Positions 45,508-56,465 of a DNA stretch of 64,000 nucleotides are shown piece by piece; the first letter of the stretch is position 1; each line of letters starts with the position of its first letter. The notes under the pieces were generated by a model. The model made no database searches, had not been told where the DNA came from, and worked only from the letters and a program-made list of their open reading frames with translations. The stretch spans positions 14,012,001 through 14,076,000 of the forward strand of contig NC_087092.1 of assembly GCF_963855985.1 (NCBI RefSeq), read 5' to 3'. Source of the DNA: Ostrinia nubilalis. Taxonomy: Eukaryota > Arthropoda > Insecta > Lepidoptera > Crambidae. Position numbers and translations under genes: made by a program.

Positions 45508-47124
45508 TTATTTCTGACTTTTTTCAGGAATTTGTAAGTACAGTTTTTTCATTAGAGTATGTTCCACTTTTGGTAACTGGTCTCGTTTGAGACTAACACA
45601 TATTCTCTTAACCAAATAATTGACTCTAGTGAACAAATCATTAACATGGTCTGTTCCAGAGTAATGCTTTAAAGTTTCACAAAGCATTTGTATAAAAATT
45701 GAGCCCATCTCTTCATGTCTGAAGGATTCATAGCCTGGTGCAGTTGCCCAGTAAATGATGAAATCAGACTTCTTTATGTAGTGCCGGTAGACAGGTCGTG
45801 GGCTATCTGCGACCATGGGGATATATGGATCATCATTATTGTCTTGACATGCTTGTAGGATTATTAATTTTGGTTTATGTCTCAGCTTAGTAAATTCATC
45901 TGAGTCTAGTAAACTTTCTATATCTTCAACCTTGACTTTGACAGAATCAGCTGCATATACATGTCCTTTTGTGCCATGTGACAGAATGCATAACATAAAC
46001 ATGCTGTGGTTGTCATGGACTCTGTACTTAACCACATCTTTAATTTTCTCAAACATTTCCTGATGATTAATATTGTCATATGTTATTACTTCAAAGTTAA
46101 GGCCTGACATAGTACTTTTAAGAGCTTCTTTATCTTTAGTTGAGCCAAGTCGGTCCCCCAATAGGTTGCTTTGAACATTTCCTGTTATACTTTCTTTTGA
46201 AGGATGGAACTTTTCTTGGTTTATTATGAGACATACACCAACATTTTTGGAATCTTTTATTGGATATGCATCGTTACTAAGAAGCTTTGTGTCAGATTTT
46301 AATTCCTTATCTGGTATATCATCCACATTAAGCCCATTAAACCATTTAAAGACATCACTTAAATCATTGGCATATTTTTTGGTATTGTCTTCTTCTTTAG
46401 ATACATCTTTCACACTTGCTGATGGAGTACTAGTAAACAACACATCATTTACTTTTGATTTATCAGAATGAATATCTTCAATTCTTCGCAATTCATCAGC
46501 AAAACTTTGAACGTCAGAAAAGTTGTCAATAATTTTTGCCAGATTTTCTATTCCACAATCACTATTCCCCCTTGCATTTTGCTTACTAATAGAAATAAAT
46601 CTTCGACACATTAAGTCTAAAAAGATTAGCTCACATGACTCATAATCTGTACAATCTATTTCATACGTCAGTAGTGTCTTTTTTAGTTTATAAATGTTTT
46701 CTGTATTCATATGTTCACATAATTTGTAAAGTGCCTTTTTCATTGGATGTATCAGAGTATTATTTCCTGAATTTTGGTAAAATTGTTTGACAGCTGATAC
46801 ATTTAGACCCAATTTTCTTATGATGGAATAAAGCTGACAAGTAGTTAAAGCTTCCAAGAACTCATTTCGCCAGGTGGGTCGGGATTGCGAATGAACTACC
46901 CAGTCGTGCAAAAGGTTCGTGTCGTTCCCGTCAATATCCATCGAGACACGTTGATAAATAACAAGACGTTGCAGGGCTGTATCGGGATTTTCGTACAACA
47001 GGAATACAAGCGATATCATATCATAGGGATCTATCTCTTTTTGTATCAGCGCTATCATTTCAATGTTGAGCATATTGATGCTTACTGAACTGTTCTGCTG
47101 TTGCTGAGCGTCTGATCGAAACAT
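45508..47124 (-). CDS. Dredd: Initiator caspase Dredd (caspase-8 type)
   Basis: Cysteine protease of the IMD pathway; in flies Dredd is recruited by FADD and cleaves IMD and Relish. The 538-residue frame is a single exon. Two DED-like regions (about 15-110 and 120-185) come first, then an acidic/Ser-rich linker. The caspase domain begins near residue 295 (VGVCLIINQEKF). S1-pocket Arg lies in GDRLGSTKD (R325), catalytic His in LSHGTKGH (H383) and catalytic Cys in QACQD (C426). The pentapeptide differs from QACRG as fly Dredd's does. YESFRHEEMGSIFIQ supplies the second S1 Arg. The likely inter-subunit cut lies near 428-440. No introns were seen. A shorter relative lies 2.6 kb downstream in the same direction. 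Confidence 0.95.
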   Translation of the reverse strand: MFRSDAQQQQNSSVSINMLNIEMIALIQKEIDPYDMISLVFLLYENPDTALQRLVIYQRVSMDIDGNDTNLLHDWVVHSQSRPTWRNEFLEALTTCQLYSIIRKLGLNVSAVKQFYQNSGNNTLIHPMKKALYKLCEHMNTENIYKLKKTLLTYEIDCTDYESCELIFLDLMCRRFISISKQNARGNSDCGIENLAKIIDNFSDVQSFADELRRIEDIHSDKSKVNDVLFTSTPSASVKDVSKEEDNTKKYANDLSDVFKWFNGLNVDDIPDKELKSDTKLLSNDAYPIKDSKNVGVCLIINQEKFHPSKESITGNVQSNLLGDRLGSTKDKEALKSTMSGLNFEVITYDNINHQEMFEKIKDVVKYRVHDNHSMFMLCILSHGTKGHVYAADSVKVKVEDIESLLDSDEFTKLRHKPKLIILQACQDNNDDPYIPMVADSPRPVYRHYIKKSDFIIYWATAPGYESFRHEEMGSIFIQMLCETLKHYSGTDHVNDLFTRVNYLVKRICVSLKRDQLPKVEHTLMKKLYLQIPEKSQK

Positions 47125-47657
47125 TTTGATTGAAGAAATAAACTCGCTGAAGAACTGGGCCGAGTTTCGAGGAAAGTTTAGGACACTTGTGATTTTAATA
47201 GAGGTTCTTTACAACACTAGACTTACAATAAATTATAATACAACTAATCTTTACGAATTAACCCAATACACACAAGTTATCACAAGTATTCGCCAAATAT
47301 AAAATTTCGCGAGATTTCGCACAAAACAAAAAGAAAGAAAGATTTTGTTTGACACTTTGATAGCAAAAGCGGAAATCCCCTGACGCCGTTTTATTATTTG
47401 TAAACTTACATCAAAATCTAGATTAAATTACTGTTAGGTTTTAAGTTTATTTCGCAAAAAATATCATATTTTTATTAAACAAGTAAAATGCTGCGTACAT
47501 TTTTATGAACAAATAACATATTTTCTTCTGTGAAACTATTAAGCTACAGTCAATGATATTCTTTAATATCATTGGCTACAGTGAAATGTTAACTAAACGC
47601 TAATGTCAGAGAGACAGTTATTTGACAGTTAGGGTCACAGGTTAGGGTAAAAAAATT

Positions 47658-48179
47658 CAGTGTTGCCAGAAGGTTACTTTTGTAACCTTTTAGGTTACTT
47701 TTGAACTGCATTGGTTACTTTTAGGTTACACTAATGAAAAGGTTACTTTTAGGTGATTTTTCAGAAATTGTAGAATTAACTTTTACAGGTTATTCAGTAA
47801 AAAATATTAATAGTGACAATTTAAAAATTATGTCATAAACTGCATTTAAACATGAATTTGATTTATTATTTGTTAAAGAAAATGAGTTTTAGCGAATGTT
47901 TTTCGATAATAAAACGCAAATCCATGAAACGGTTTTATACGACACCGGTCACTTTTCGGTCTTCATACTCTTCATGGTATGGTCAAAATTCGAAATTCGA
48001 ATTTAGGTACACAAAGGCAATTGATGACCAATTTATTGTATTCATTTTTTATCCATGAACAACCTTACACAATCGCTCCGCACCCCCCCCCCCCCCGTAT
48101 GAAGGTTACTTTTTATTCAAAAAGGTTACATTTTTTTATATTTCTGGTAATTTCTGACAAGACCCGACTGGCAACACTG
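47658..48179. mobile_element. 522-bp hAT element with 8-bp duplication
   Basis: The ends CAGTGTTGCCAG and CTGGCAACACTG (one mismatch region inside) are flanked by AAAAAATT at 47650-47657 and 48180-48187. Internal repeats of GGTTACTTTTAGGTTAC occur near both ends. It lies between the promoters of Dredd (-) and the LYR gene (+). Confidence 0.8.
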
Positions 48180-48483
48180 AAAAAATTTTTCCAGGCCAGG
48201 AAGGTTTAAAAAAAAAAAAAAAAAAAAAAAATTGACATTGATGATTGATGAGCTGATGAAAATTATTGGGAAAATTAATTTAAATAAAATATAAATTAGA
48301 TTGTATTTTTCTATAAATATCACAAAGGTAGGTGAGCCACAAATAGAGCTCAGATTGATTACTTTTTCTTGATTCGGATATTTTAGGTTAAGTACGTTGG
48401 ATTTGATATCCAACTTGGATTTGATATGTTCAAAAATTCATTTTTTCTCATTTTTTCCTTACAGATTCATGTAACTTGCTACT

Positions 48484-48788
48484 ATGTCAATAACCAGATT
48501 GGAAGTGTTAAGACTCTACAAGAATTTAATTCAGTATTCAAAGAACTTGACGCTTACTGACCCTGCCTATTTTAGGAAAAGAGTAACTAGTGAATTTCGG
48601 AAGAATAGGAATTTGATCAACGCAGAAGACATAACTTTTGCTTATCAGGTTTGTTTTATTTTCCTTGTTTAGTAGTAAGTATTTATGTAATTTAAAAAAA
48701 TAGAATATTAGCAATTTGTGATTTGTGGTGATTAAGTTTTTTCTTTCAGAAAGGTGAAGCTTTATTGAGGCGAGGATCTGTCGTTTAA
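48484..48788 (+). CDS. LYR-motif microprotein, first cistron of a dicistronic unit
   Basis: Small mitochondrial LYR-family protein of 67 residues. Exons 48484-48648 and 48750-48788 join in phase (TTT GCT TAT CAG | AAA GGT GAA). The [12 protein letters not shown] start carries the LYR-type tripeptide (LYK), followed by [19 protein letters not shown]. Of the LYR proteins I know, spacing and the TD...EFRKN block are closest to the MIEF1 microprotein (AltMIEF1), which associates with mitochondrial ribosomes and is encoded upstream of another ORF in vertebrates. ETFRF1 (LYRM5) is an alternative. The stop TAA (48786-48788) is one base before the ATG of the next coding sequence in the same exon. Confidence 0.8.
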
Positions 48789-48789
48789 A

Positions 48790-49935
48790 ATGTTGAAATG
48801 TGTGACAAGATTTAGAATAGATACGATACCTCTAAGGGCTCTCAAACATACAATAGATTATTCCCGGGTGCCCAAAGTTAACGAGCATGAGTTATCGGAG
48901 CAATTTGTTAGAGGTGGAGGTCCTGGTGGCTCTGCTGTGAATAAAAATGCCAACTGTGTTGTGCTTACACATATACCAACAGGTACTTTACTTTTATAAG
49001 ATTTTATAATATACCTAATTTTAAAATTATAAGATATAAGCAATGTCAGTTTTATTACAAATAAGTAAAATGCAGTTGAACACTGATTTAAAATAACACA
49101 CTATACTAACGCCCGTATTTACAAATTATTACTATGAGGTCTCACAGTGCTTGTGGACGCACAGTGTCACACATAAATCAATCACAGGGCTCTATTCATC
49201 GCTGTGCTTTCGATTTGTTGCTTCACATAAGCAAGCATTGTTTGTGATTACAGGTGTAAATGTCAATTTAAATAAGTGTTCAATGCTAAAATATAAATTA
49301 ACTAGTAGCCGCCCACGACTTTGTACGCGTAGATCCCGTTTTACCCCCTTCATCTATCTTACGCGGCTTAGATTTTTTCATACAAATGTTTTTTCCCGCT
49401 AACTCGCGTTCCCGTGGGAATTTTGCAATATCCTGTGGTAACTAAGCTTTAAGTTTACTACCTGCATGCCAAATTTCAAGCGTCTAACTTGAGCGGTTTA
49501 GATTTTTCATACAAAAGGATTTTCCCGTTCCTGTGGGAATTTCGAGAATTCCCTTCTTAGTGCACCTCTATGGTACCTAAGCTATGTCCCTTCCAAATTT
49601 CAAGTGCCTACATTTAGCCGTTTAGGCTGTGCGTTGATATGTCAGTCAGTCAGTTTCTCCTTTTTATATTTAGATGATGTAAGGATGTTAATTGGTTATT
49701 TTTTGTCATTTCAGGAACAGTAGTGAAGTGCCACATTAGTAGATGTCAAGATGAAAATAGGAAGCTAGCTAGAGAAATGTTAATTGCAAAATTAGATGAA
49801 GATATCAATGGCCCAGAAAGTGTTGTAGCCCAGAAGAAGAGGCTAGAAGAAAAGAAGAGCAAAAGGAATGAATATAAAAAGAAGAAAGTGGCACAACTCA
49901 AAAGTGAATGGAAAAAACGAGAAGGCTTGTCATAA
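48790..49935 (+). CDS. Mitochondrial rescue release factor MTRFR (C12orf65-like), GGS instead of GGQ
   Basis: Class-I release-factor fold that rescues stalled mitoribosomes. Exons 48790-48982 and 49715-49935 join within a Gly codon, giving 137 residues. Residues 30-70 ([14 protein letters not shown], then [15 protein letters not shown]) and the [21 protein letters not shown] block match MTRFR. The C-terminal tail is Lys-rich ([18 protein letters not shown]), as in factors that enter the empty mRNA channel. The peptidyl-hydrolysis motif reads G46-G47-S48: Ser (TCT) replaces the Gln of GGQ. The first ATG is used because the preceding cistron ends one base earlier. The intron carries a Helitron and another repeat. 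Confidence 0.88.
49109..49258 (+). mobile_element. Repeat with inverted ends, copy 1 (inverted copy at 56299-56465)
   Basis: Starts AACGCCCGTATTTACAAAT, continues ACTATGAGGTCTCACAGTG, and ends TTTGTGATTACAGGTGT. The same blocks occur reverse-complemented at 56299-56465. It lies in the MTRFR intron. Confidence 0.65.
49302..49673 (-). mobile_element. Helitron fragment, reverse orientation
   Basis: Starts CTAGTAGCCGCCC, the reverse of a Helitron CTAG 3' end. It contains GTTGATATGTCAGTCAGTCAG and CCAAATTTCAAGTGCCTAC, shared in opposite orientation with 10536-10780. A 100-bp stretch is internally repeated (GCGGTTTAGATTTTTCATAC twice). Confidence 0.6.
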
Positions 49936-50102
49936 TGGTCAGCAGTAGATAGTGTATACTAGTCCAGAACTTAAAATAATCAAAAGATATACATAGTTTG
50001 AATTGAAATTTTGAGATATCTATGAAAGCTGTTTAATGGATTAAATCTATTTCACGAATTACTTTATTGTTGTTCATAAATAAATTTCCATGCATGCTGT
50101 AA

Positions 50103-50768
50103 CATAAAACTGTGAATGTAATAACAGTGTGTTGACGGGCCGGTTTCTATCCGATTCGGCGCGCGCCTCGTAATCGAACTGGCGACGAACCGGGTAACAA
50201 ACGGATCGTTTACACGCACGCCTGATAGAAACCGGATCGTGAACACACGCAGGCCCGATAGAAACTGGATTGTGAACACACGCATGCCCGATAGAAACCG
50301 GATCGTGAACACACGCACGCCCGATAGATACCGGCTCGTGAACACATGCACGCCCGATAGAAACCGGATCGTTAACACACGCACGCCCGATAGATACCGG
50401 CTCGTGAACACACGCACGCCCGATAGAAACCGGATCGTGAACACACGCACGCCCGATAGAAACCGGATCGTGAACACACGCACGCCCGATAGAAACCGGA
50501 TCGTGAACACACGCACGCCCGATAGAAACCGGATCGTGAACACACGCACGCCCGATAGATACCGACTCGTGAACACATGCACGCCCGATAGAAACCGGAT
50601 CGTTAACACACGCACGCCCGATAGATACCGGCTCGTGAACACACGCACGCCCGATAGAAACCGGATCGTGAACACACGCACGCCCGATAGAAACCGGATC
50701 GTGAACACACGCACGCCTGATAGATACCGGCTCGTGAACACACTGTTATTACATTCACAGTTTTATAC
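50103..50768. mobile_element. TIR-like borders around a minisatellite
   Basis: ATAAAACTGTGAATGTAATA (with ACAGTGTGTT after it) at about 50105-50134 is the reverse complement of 50737-50766. The 33-bp array lies between these arms, and a partial repeat unit follows outside the right arm. This suggests that the array grew inside a transposon or by inversion. Confidence 0.6.
50224..50743. repeat. 33-bp minisatellite, 16 units
   Basis: Units start GATAGAAACCGGATCGTGAAC (type A) or GATAGATACCGGCTCGTGAAC (type B) and end ACACGCACGCCC. The order is A A A B A B A A A A B A B A A B. The rare variants (CACATG after B, GTTAAC in the next A) recur seven units apart, so a 231-bp block was duplicated. Because 33 is divisible by three, long open frames arise on both strands; they are not genes. 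Confidence 0.9.
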
Positions 50769-52045
50769 GCACGCCCGATAGATACCGGCTTGATGCTGCT
50801 GTAACAAATAATTTCAGTAATAGAGTCGTATTATTTAGCGACAATGATCTCTAGCTAGGTAATAGGTATTGGACTGCCGATCCGAGAACACTCGTACGCA
50901 TTGGTGTAATTTTAAGATTACATGGGTTAGCGGAAAATATAGTAATTTTAATAAGAAAATAAGAGTAGATATAAAAAAACTACAATCCTAGGTACTAGTC
51001 CACCCCCTAACCATTTTGTAACAGATTCCGAAGGCTAGTAAATGGAATAGCTTAGCCAAACCAAGGTTCGTCGGGTATCCTTCCAATCCTAAGTCCGATC
51101 TCCATTTTGTATGGCAACGTTAATTCCGTTATCAAACGTTAATGGCGAATGCTTAGTGAGATTAGCGGATTGCGGGATATTGGTAGGTAGGTACTACATT
51201 TTGGGTGTTGTGAACTGAGGTAATCCTCTTGAATATTGGAAAGCTTGTTTCGTAATGTTTGCGGAATATCTAAGTAGGTTACCTCTTAATACCTATTTGT
51301 TATTCGCAATATGCCTTTAGTCTTGTCTACAATAAAATGTTGTCCTAGTACCTAGTACTCAGATTTTTTAAAGACGACTTTTAGGTAATTCTGAAAAAAA
51401 AAAGTTTGAAGAAACGATTTTGTTATTTTTCTTGTTACTGTGCACCTGTCTGTACTATCATAAGTGTGGGTAGATAAGCGGAAACGAAGGTAACGTAACG
51501 TAGCATGCATCATACAATCCACACGTTCTATTGAGTGTGTTCTCTAAGTAGGTAGGTAAATCAACTAAGTACTTCTGTTAAGGCGATTAGTGTCCTCAAT
51601 CCGCGCCAAATGGGCATTTTGTAAAGACTACTCCTCTTTTACTGCTGGACAAAAATAGTTGAAAAAAATATATGTTATACAACATTTCAAGGACTACATT
51701 TGTGACGTTTGAATTTTCGCTACGTCTCTTTGTTTTGGATTAAAAAAATAAATACGGGACATCGATTTTTTACTTAAATTCCCTACTCCTCCAAAACGGC
51801 TATGTTAATTTAAAAGATTTTTGCACGAATAGATTGGGAATTCTTTAATCTTTAAATGACACGTTGCGTTTTTCAATCGAACATTACTTTCATTCATAAA
51901 TTTTACTTTTGATAAATTCCGAACGTTTTGCTGTTGAGGGGGCCTTCGCGGGGTGCGGGCGGCAGTCGGCCGCTGGCCTTCAGACGGGGAGGTTGTGTCA
52001 CTCGCTGCAAACTGACATTAGCGATCAAAATGATTTTTTTCTTTG

Positions 52046-52171
52046 GCTAAGTTGCACCACCTGACGTGACCTAACTTTGACCGTAGCTTTGGCGATAACC
52101 GGTGTTTTTTGTATGGAGTTAGACAGACTTTTGACGCTTGTCAAAGTTGAAGTAAGATGGTGCAACCCAGC
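52046..52171. mobile_element. 126-bp MITE common in Lepidoptera
   Basis: The ends GCTAAGTTGCACCAC and ATGGTGCAACCCAGC are imperfect inverted repeats. Internal GTATGGAGTTAGACAG is also typical of a widespread lepidopteran family. Confidence 0.65.
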
Positions 52172-52514
52172 TTTTGTTCGACAATAGATTTTATGTCAGA
52201 ATTGTTCATAGAGTACGTGCAGTCAGACAATACAATTGAATTATGACGCGCTCAGACGCTATTTTCTACCTGAATAGAATCTATTAGTGTAAAAAAACTA
52301 TAATTGACTCCAAAACAACTGCACTAGATAAATACAAGTAGAAAAATTATTACGTTATTTATTTACTAGGCCTTTGCAATCAGTATCCAAATTATGAGCT
52401 AGTCAGAATCTGTAACTTAATCGATTTACGTGAAGAAAACAATTTATATTTTTCATACTTATTAGAATTAGATTTTAAATATGTTTCTTCGCGAAAATAC
52501 CACAATTAAAAATA

Positions 52515-52620
52515 ACACCTGTAACGCCCCTGGGTCTGCGGGTGTCTATGGGTGACGGTAATCATTTACCAACAGGTGATCCGTTTGCTCGTTTGCCTCC
52601 TGTCACATTAAAAAAAATTA
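52515..52620 (+). mobile_element. Retroelement 3' end
   Basis: GGGTGACGGTAATCATTTACC and GGTGATCCGTTTGCTCGTTTG, followed by CCTCCTGTCACATTAAAAAAA, are the familiar 3' end of a lepidopteran LINE/SINE group. Only the tail is present. Confidence 0.6.
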
Positions 52621-52771
52621 AGTTAAAGTGGTATTGAATTGTTCTATAGAGCTTATTAAAAATTTGGATACTGATTACAAAATTAGCCATTTTCGGAGTC
52701 GGTGTCGGTGTCCTACCTTTTGGTGATTCGTTTTGGAGTTGGTTTTAATTTTAAGTGAAATAAATCTATTT

Positions 52772-54061
52772 CATGAGTATTTCTCAAAAAAAATGTACGT
52801 AACGAAACGGTAGTAACGAAATAGTAAGGCCATAAGGCTTGTTATACATTGGCGAAATATTGTGAATGCTCTTCATTTATTCAATTCGAAATATTTGTAA
52901 GTATGCACCCAAATACGGGGTAATATTAAGGGGTTAGAAATAAAATAAGGGAGTAATCATTCATACTATTTTAATAAAATTATTTTTGTTTCATCATGTT
53001 TATCCATTTTGAGTCGTTCTCTGTAAGCTTTTTGCCTTTCGGCATTGGTTTTTGGCGGCATTCTTAAAAAAACAAAAGAAGTAATCACATAAAAACGTAA
53101 TCTAAATGATTTGATAATTTTTTGCTGGTGGCACTTCTGTAAAGCAGATAGTATCCAATCCTTTTGTTATTAACGCTCTATATTTTTTTAAATAAATGAA
53201 GTAGTGAATATTACTATGCTTAGTCAGGTAATAACAGTATACACTCAGCATTATGTTGTACTTTTTCGTAACGTAACGAAATTCGTAAAAAACGTAACGA
53301 AATATTAGACAAAATGAGATCAGAAACAAGTATTTTTTTGATAAAATTTGTTACAGCAAATATAAAAGCTTACTAAATGTTCGTACCACACGTATTACAA
53401 AAAATGGTTAAATGAAGACTTACCGTTCTATATAAAATCGCTGATTTTACTGCCTGTTACGAAAAAGTAATCCCACAAAACACACACGTTTTCACTAATT
53501 TTCGCGATAGATGTTATGGCGGAGACGTCAGGCCAACAGCCATTCAGAGTGCAGCTATTGTTGCCCGTGTAAAATAAATACGGAATTTTTCAGAAACCAT
53601 GGGAAAGTAGAAATAAATCGTAACTAAACAGTAAATAACGAAATAGTAAATGAGAGCGACTCATTTTGTTTTTTTGGTTTAAATTGCCAATTCATTATGA
53701 CACCCCATAGAAAATCAATTTGATACAGAAACTGCGATTACTGTAGAACGATAATACAAAGAAATTTACAATAATTTAGTTACGTATCGCATTTTATGAA
53801 ACAAAAACACATGAAAAAGCTAGGGTGGCAAACAGGTTTTTGTATGAAAGGTAAAAAAGGACTATTTTTAAAATATCTAAATATTTGGTAATAAGTAGGA
53901 TTATAGCTATAATTCTTCGTTATCTTAAAGATTAATATTCATCCTTCAAAATTGTGTGTGTGTTTTTTTTGTGTGATGATTTATAAATATAAAACTTTTG
54001 AACTGTTTCAAAGCACACTTTTTTTTTCAAAATGTACATTTTTTTTGAGAAATACTCTCAT
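52772..54061. mobile_element. 1.29-kb TIR element
   Basis: CATGAGTATTTCTCAAAAAA(AA)TGTAC at the left pairs with GTACATTTTTTTTGAGAAATA...CTCATG at the right. The interior repeats CGTAACGAAA-type motifs and carries a small frame with an AERQKAYRERLK motif (52966-53061, minus strand). Confidence 0.65.
52966..53061 (-). pseudogene. Short ORF with AERQ-type basic motif, transposon remnant
   Basis: A 31-codon frame reads MPPKTNAERQKAYRERLKMD and continues KHDETKIILLK before a stop. The PKTNAERQxxYRERL start recurs at the head of longer uncharacterised insect proteins linked to mobile elements. Here it is cut short. The function is unknown; it could be a truncated transposon protein. Confidence 0.4.
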
Positions 54062-54719
54062 GCCTTTAGTAGACTATAGGTACCCAGTAGACCTTGTTGT
54101 TGCCACTGAAGGTGCATAGGTACTCAGTACATTGATACCATATTTTTCATGTTAAGTGCAAATAAACTTCCCTAAATTACCAAACCATGAAACGTACGTA
54201 TATTATTAAAAAGTTTCGCAGATAAAAACTGAAATCCTCTTATAAGGTGATGAATTTTAGGAGCATGTAATGAAACCAAAATTATTAGCATACAAGAGCT
54301 TGTTTTAAAAAAAAACTTTTTATTTATGATGGGGAATTTACTGTGGCGTAGTAGCAGAGATTTTCCGTTTGTAGATCGTAATAATTTCGAAGAATAGGGA
54401 TGTATCGTGGATAAAGCAAGAAAATAGCAAGAGTTTGAATAAGTCCGTCGGTGAACTTACCAAAAAAAAACTCTAAATGTATTTTTCACTTTTTTAAACT
54501 TATGAAAATTTAAAGAGATGAAGCGCACCAAAGTTCAGAAGATGAGGCACATGACGTCAAGGCATGCTTAAAAATGTGGCGATTTGTGTCTTCACGCGGA
54601 ATTTCATCGCATCATTATCTTCGTAATTACTTGTTTAATTGAAAAATAAAAATATCCTGTGTCCAATATTTTTTGATAATGTAAAATTGACGGACCAAAA
54701 GTCTTTTTTAAAGAAACTA

Positions 54720-55190
54720 GCCTATTCCTATGGCCACATTCCAGCTCCATCATCAGACCCTGCAGTTTCCCTTAGAGAATTGAAGACTCATGATTTTCAA
54801 AGTAGCGTACCTACTTACATAACATTAGGTACTTGCTTTTACAGGGTGTCCCAAAAACAATGGATAACCCTTCAACCATCGATAGGCCTCGCCATGGTCT
54901 CCCTAACGTCCAATTTTGACCCCAGTAAAAATATCACCGTTTTCAAGATTTTTAAGTTTTTGTGCATTTTTAGAAGATTGTAATGAAATTATTTAGGTAT
55001 AATAATAAATAAATACAAATCAAACGAGCCTAAACTCGATGGAATCGTTTATTCCCGGAGTTGCTATGGGGCCACTGGCATTCCAGCTCTCTCATCAGAT
55101 CAGCTCCATGTCATCACAATATTGCATTGTCACCCGAATTACATGCACCTATATCCGAAATTTGAACTCAATCAATTGATGAAAGATTTC
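54720..55190 (+). repeat. Repeat shared, inverted, with 59440-59640
   Basis: CTATGGCCACATTCCAGCTCC, CATCATCAGACCCTG and ATCAGCTCCATGTCATCACAA are found reverse-complemented at 59440-59640. A mariner-like end lies inside. The family is not identified. Confidence 0.5.
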
Positions 55191-55295
55191 TAATAAAAAG
55201 ACAAATACATTTTCAGTTTATTCTTCATAAGTGATAGACGAAAGCAGAAACATTTGCTTTTTTAGGCCATAGACAATATAGGTACTAATGCGTTC

Positions 55296-55604
55296 CAATA
55301 GGGATGATGACTGGGTAATGAAATCGAAATTCTATTTAGTCCGTCAGACAGATAATTAGAAAATATTAGACTCATATTTTTTATTTTTTTCCATAATCGA
55401 ATAATTACAGTATTATATTGAGTTGAAATGTCGCGTGACGTCACATTTGAGTAAAAATTCTACTCAAGCGTGGCGTATCGCGCCATTTCAACTCGATGTC
55501 GCACTGTAATTATGTAGTAGTATTTAATTATGAAAGAAAATAAAAAATATGAGTCTAATATTTTCTAATTATCTGTCTGGCGGACAAATAATTGAAATTT
55601 TGTC
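55296..55604. mobile_element. About 310-bp foldback element
   Basis: The two arms share AATATTAGACTCATATTTTTT and, outside it, CAGACAGATAATTAGAAAAT in inverted order around a centre with GCGTGACGTCAC. A further GCTTGCAAGATTCCACCC block nearby also occurs inverted at about 59347. Confidence 0.65.
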
Positions 55605-56298
55605 ATCTAGCCTAGTTGTCGTCAGGAAGTTGGTCTAACTAATTCAGCTTGCAACTAATTCAGCTTGCAAGATTCCACCCGAACAAACATTTATGTAATT
55701 ACCTACATACATCATAAATTGCAAGCTAAATAAAAGCTTGTAATAAAGTCGGGTTTGTTCAAATTTCGAGAACGACTGAACCGACAAAAGCATTAGAAAA
55801 TTTACGAATAATAAAATAAAATTTTATCCCGTACAAAATGTTCATGGATTTTGTTATTTTTATTAAATACCTTTACGGCTGAGTTAAATGACACCGACAT
55901 CAAGGTTCATGAATTTAAGTTTAAAATAATAGGCAGTAATGTATGAAGAAAGAGCTTCTATTCTGTATCACTATCTACCTATGCCCGTGTATTTTTGATC
56001 GGTGTCAAATCGGAGTTTTTGGTGCGGGGTACGCGGGTGTTGCTCGCGGCGTGAAGGTCAAACGCCCAAGGTCATTGAGGACTCTAATCGCCTTAAGCAG
56101 GTATTGAGTAGGCACAATTATGCGTGTTATTATGAAGTAATTATTTAACATCGACGCCCATATACAGGCTGGATCATTCTCGTTAGATTCGCTACTCTAT
56201 TGGACAAGTTACTCGTATAGTTAATGTGTCGTAATTTTAATCTTCTGTATGCATAGGTAAGAATTTGGGAAACAGGAAATAATGTAATCAGCCTGCTT

Positions 56299-56465
56299 TT
56301 ACACCCGTATTTACAAACTATGCTTGCTTTAGTGAAGCAGCAAATCGAACGCACAACGTTGAATAGAGCTTTACTCTGATAGAGCTCTGTGATTGGTTCG
56401 TGTGTCACCCTGTGCGTCCACGCGCACTGGGAGACCTCATAGTAATGTTTGTGAATACAGGCGTT
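56299..56465 (-). mobile_element. Repeat with inverted ends, copy 2
   Basis: Reverse complement of the 49109-49258 family, ending TTTGTGAATACAGGCGTTAG and containing GGGAGACCTCATAGTAATG. Confidence 0.65.

Noticed and set aside
50224..50743. Could the 33-bp direct repeats be a CRISPR array?
   Set aside because: The units are contiguous with no unique spacers, and the genome is an animal's.
50064..50781. Long repeat-protein frames on both strands
   Set aside because: They are produced by the 33-bp minisatellite, whose length is a multiple of three; there is no start context or splice support.
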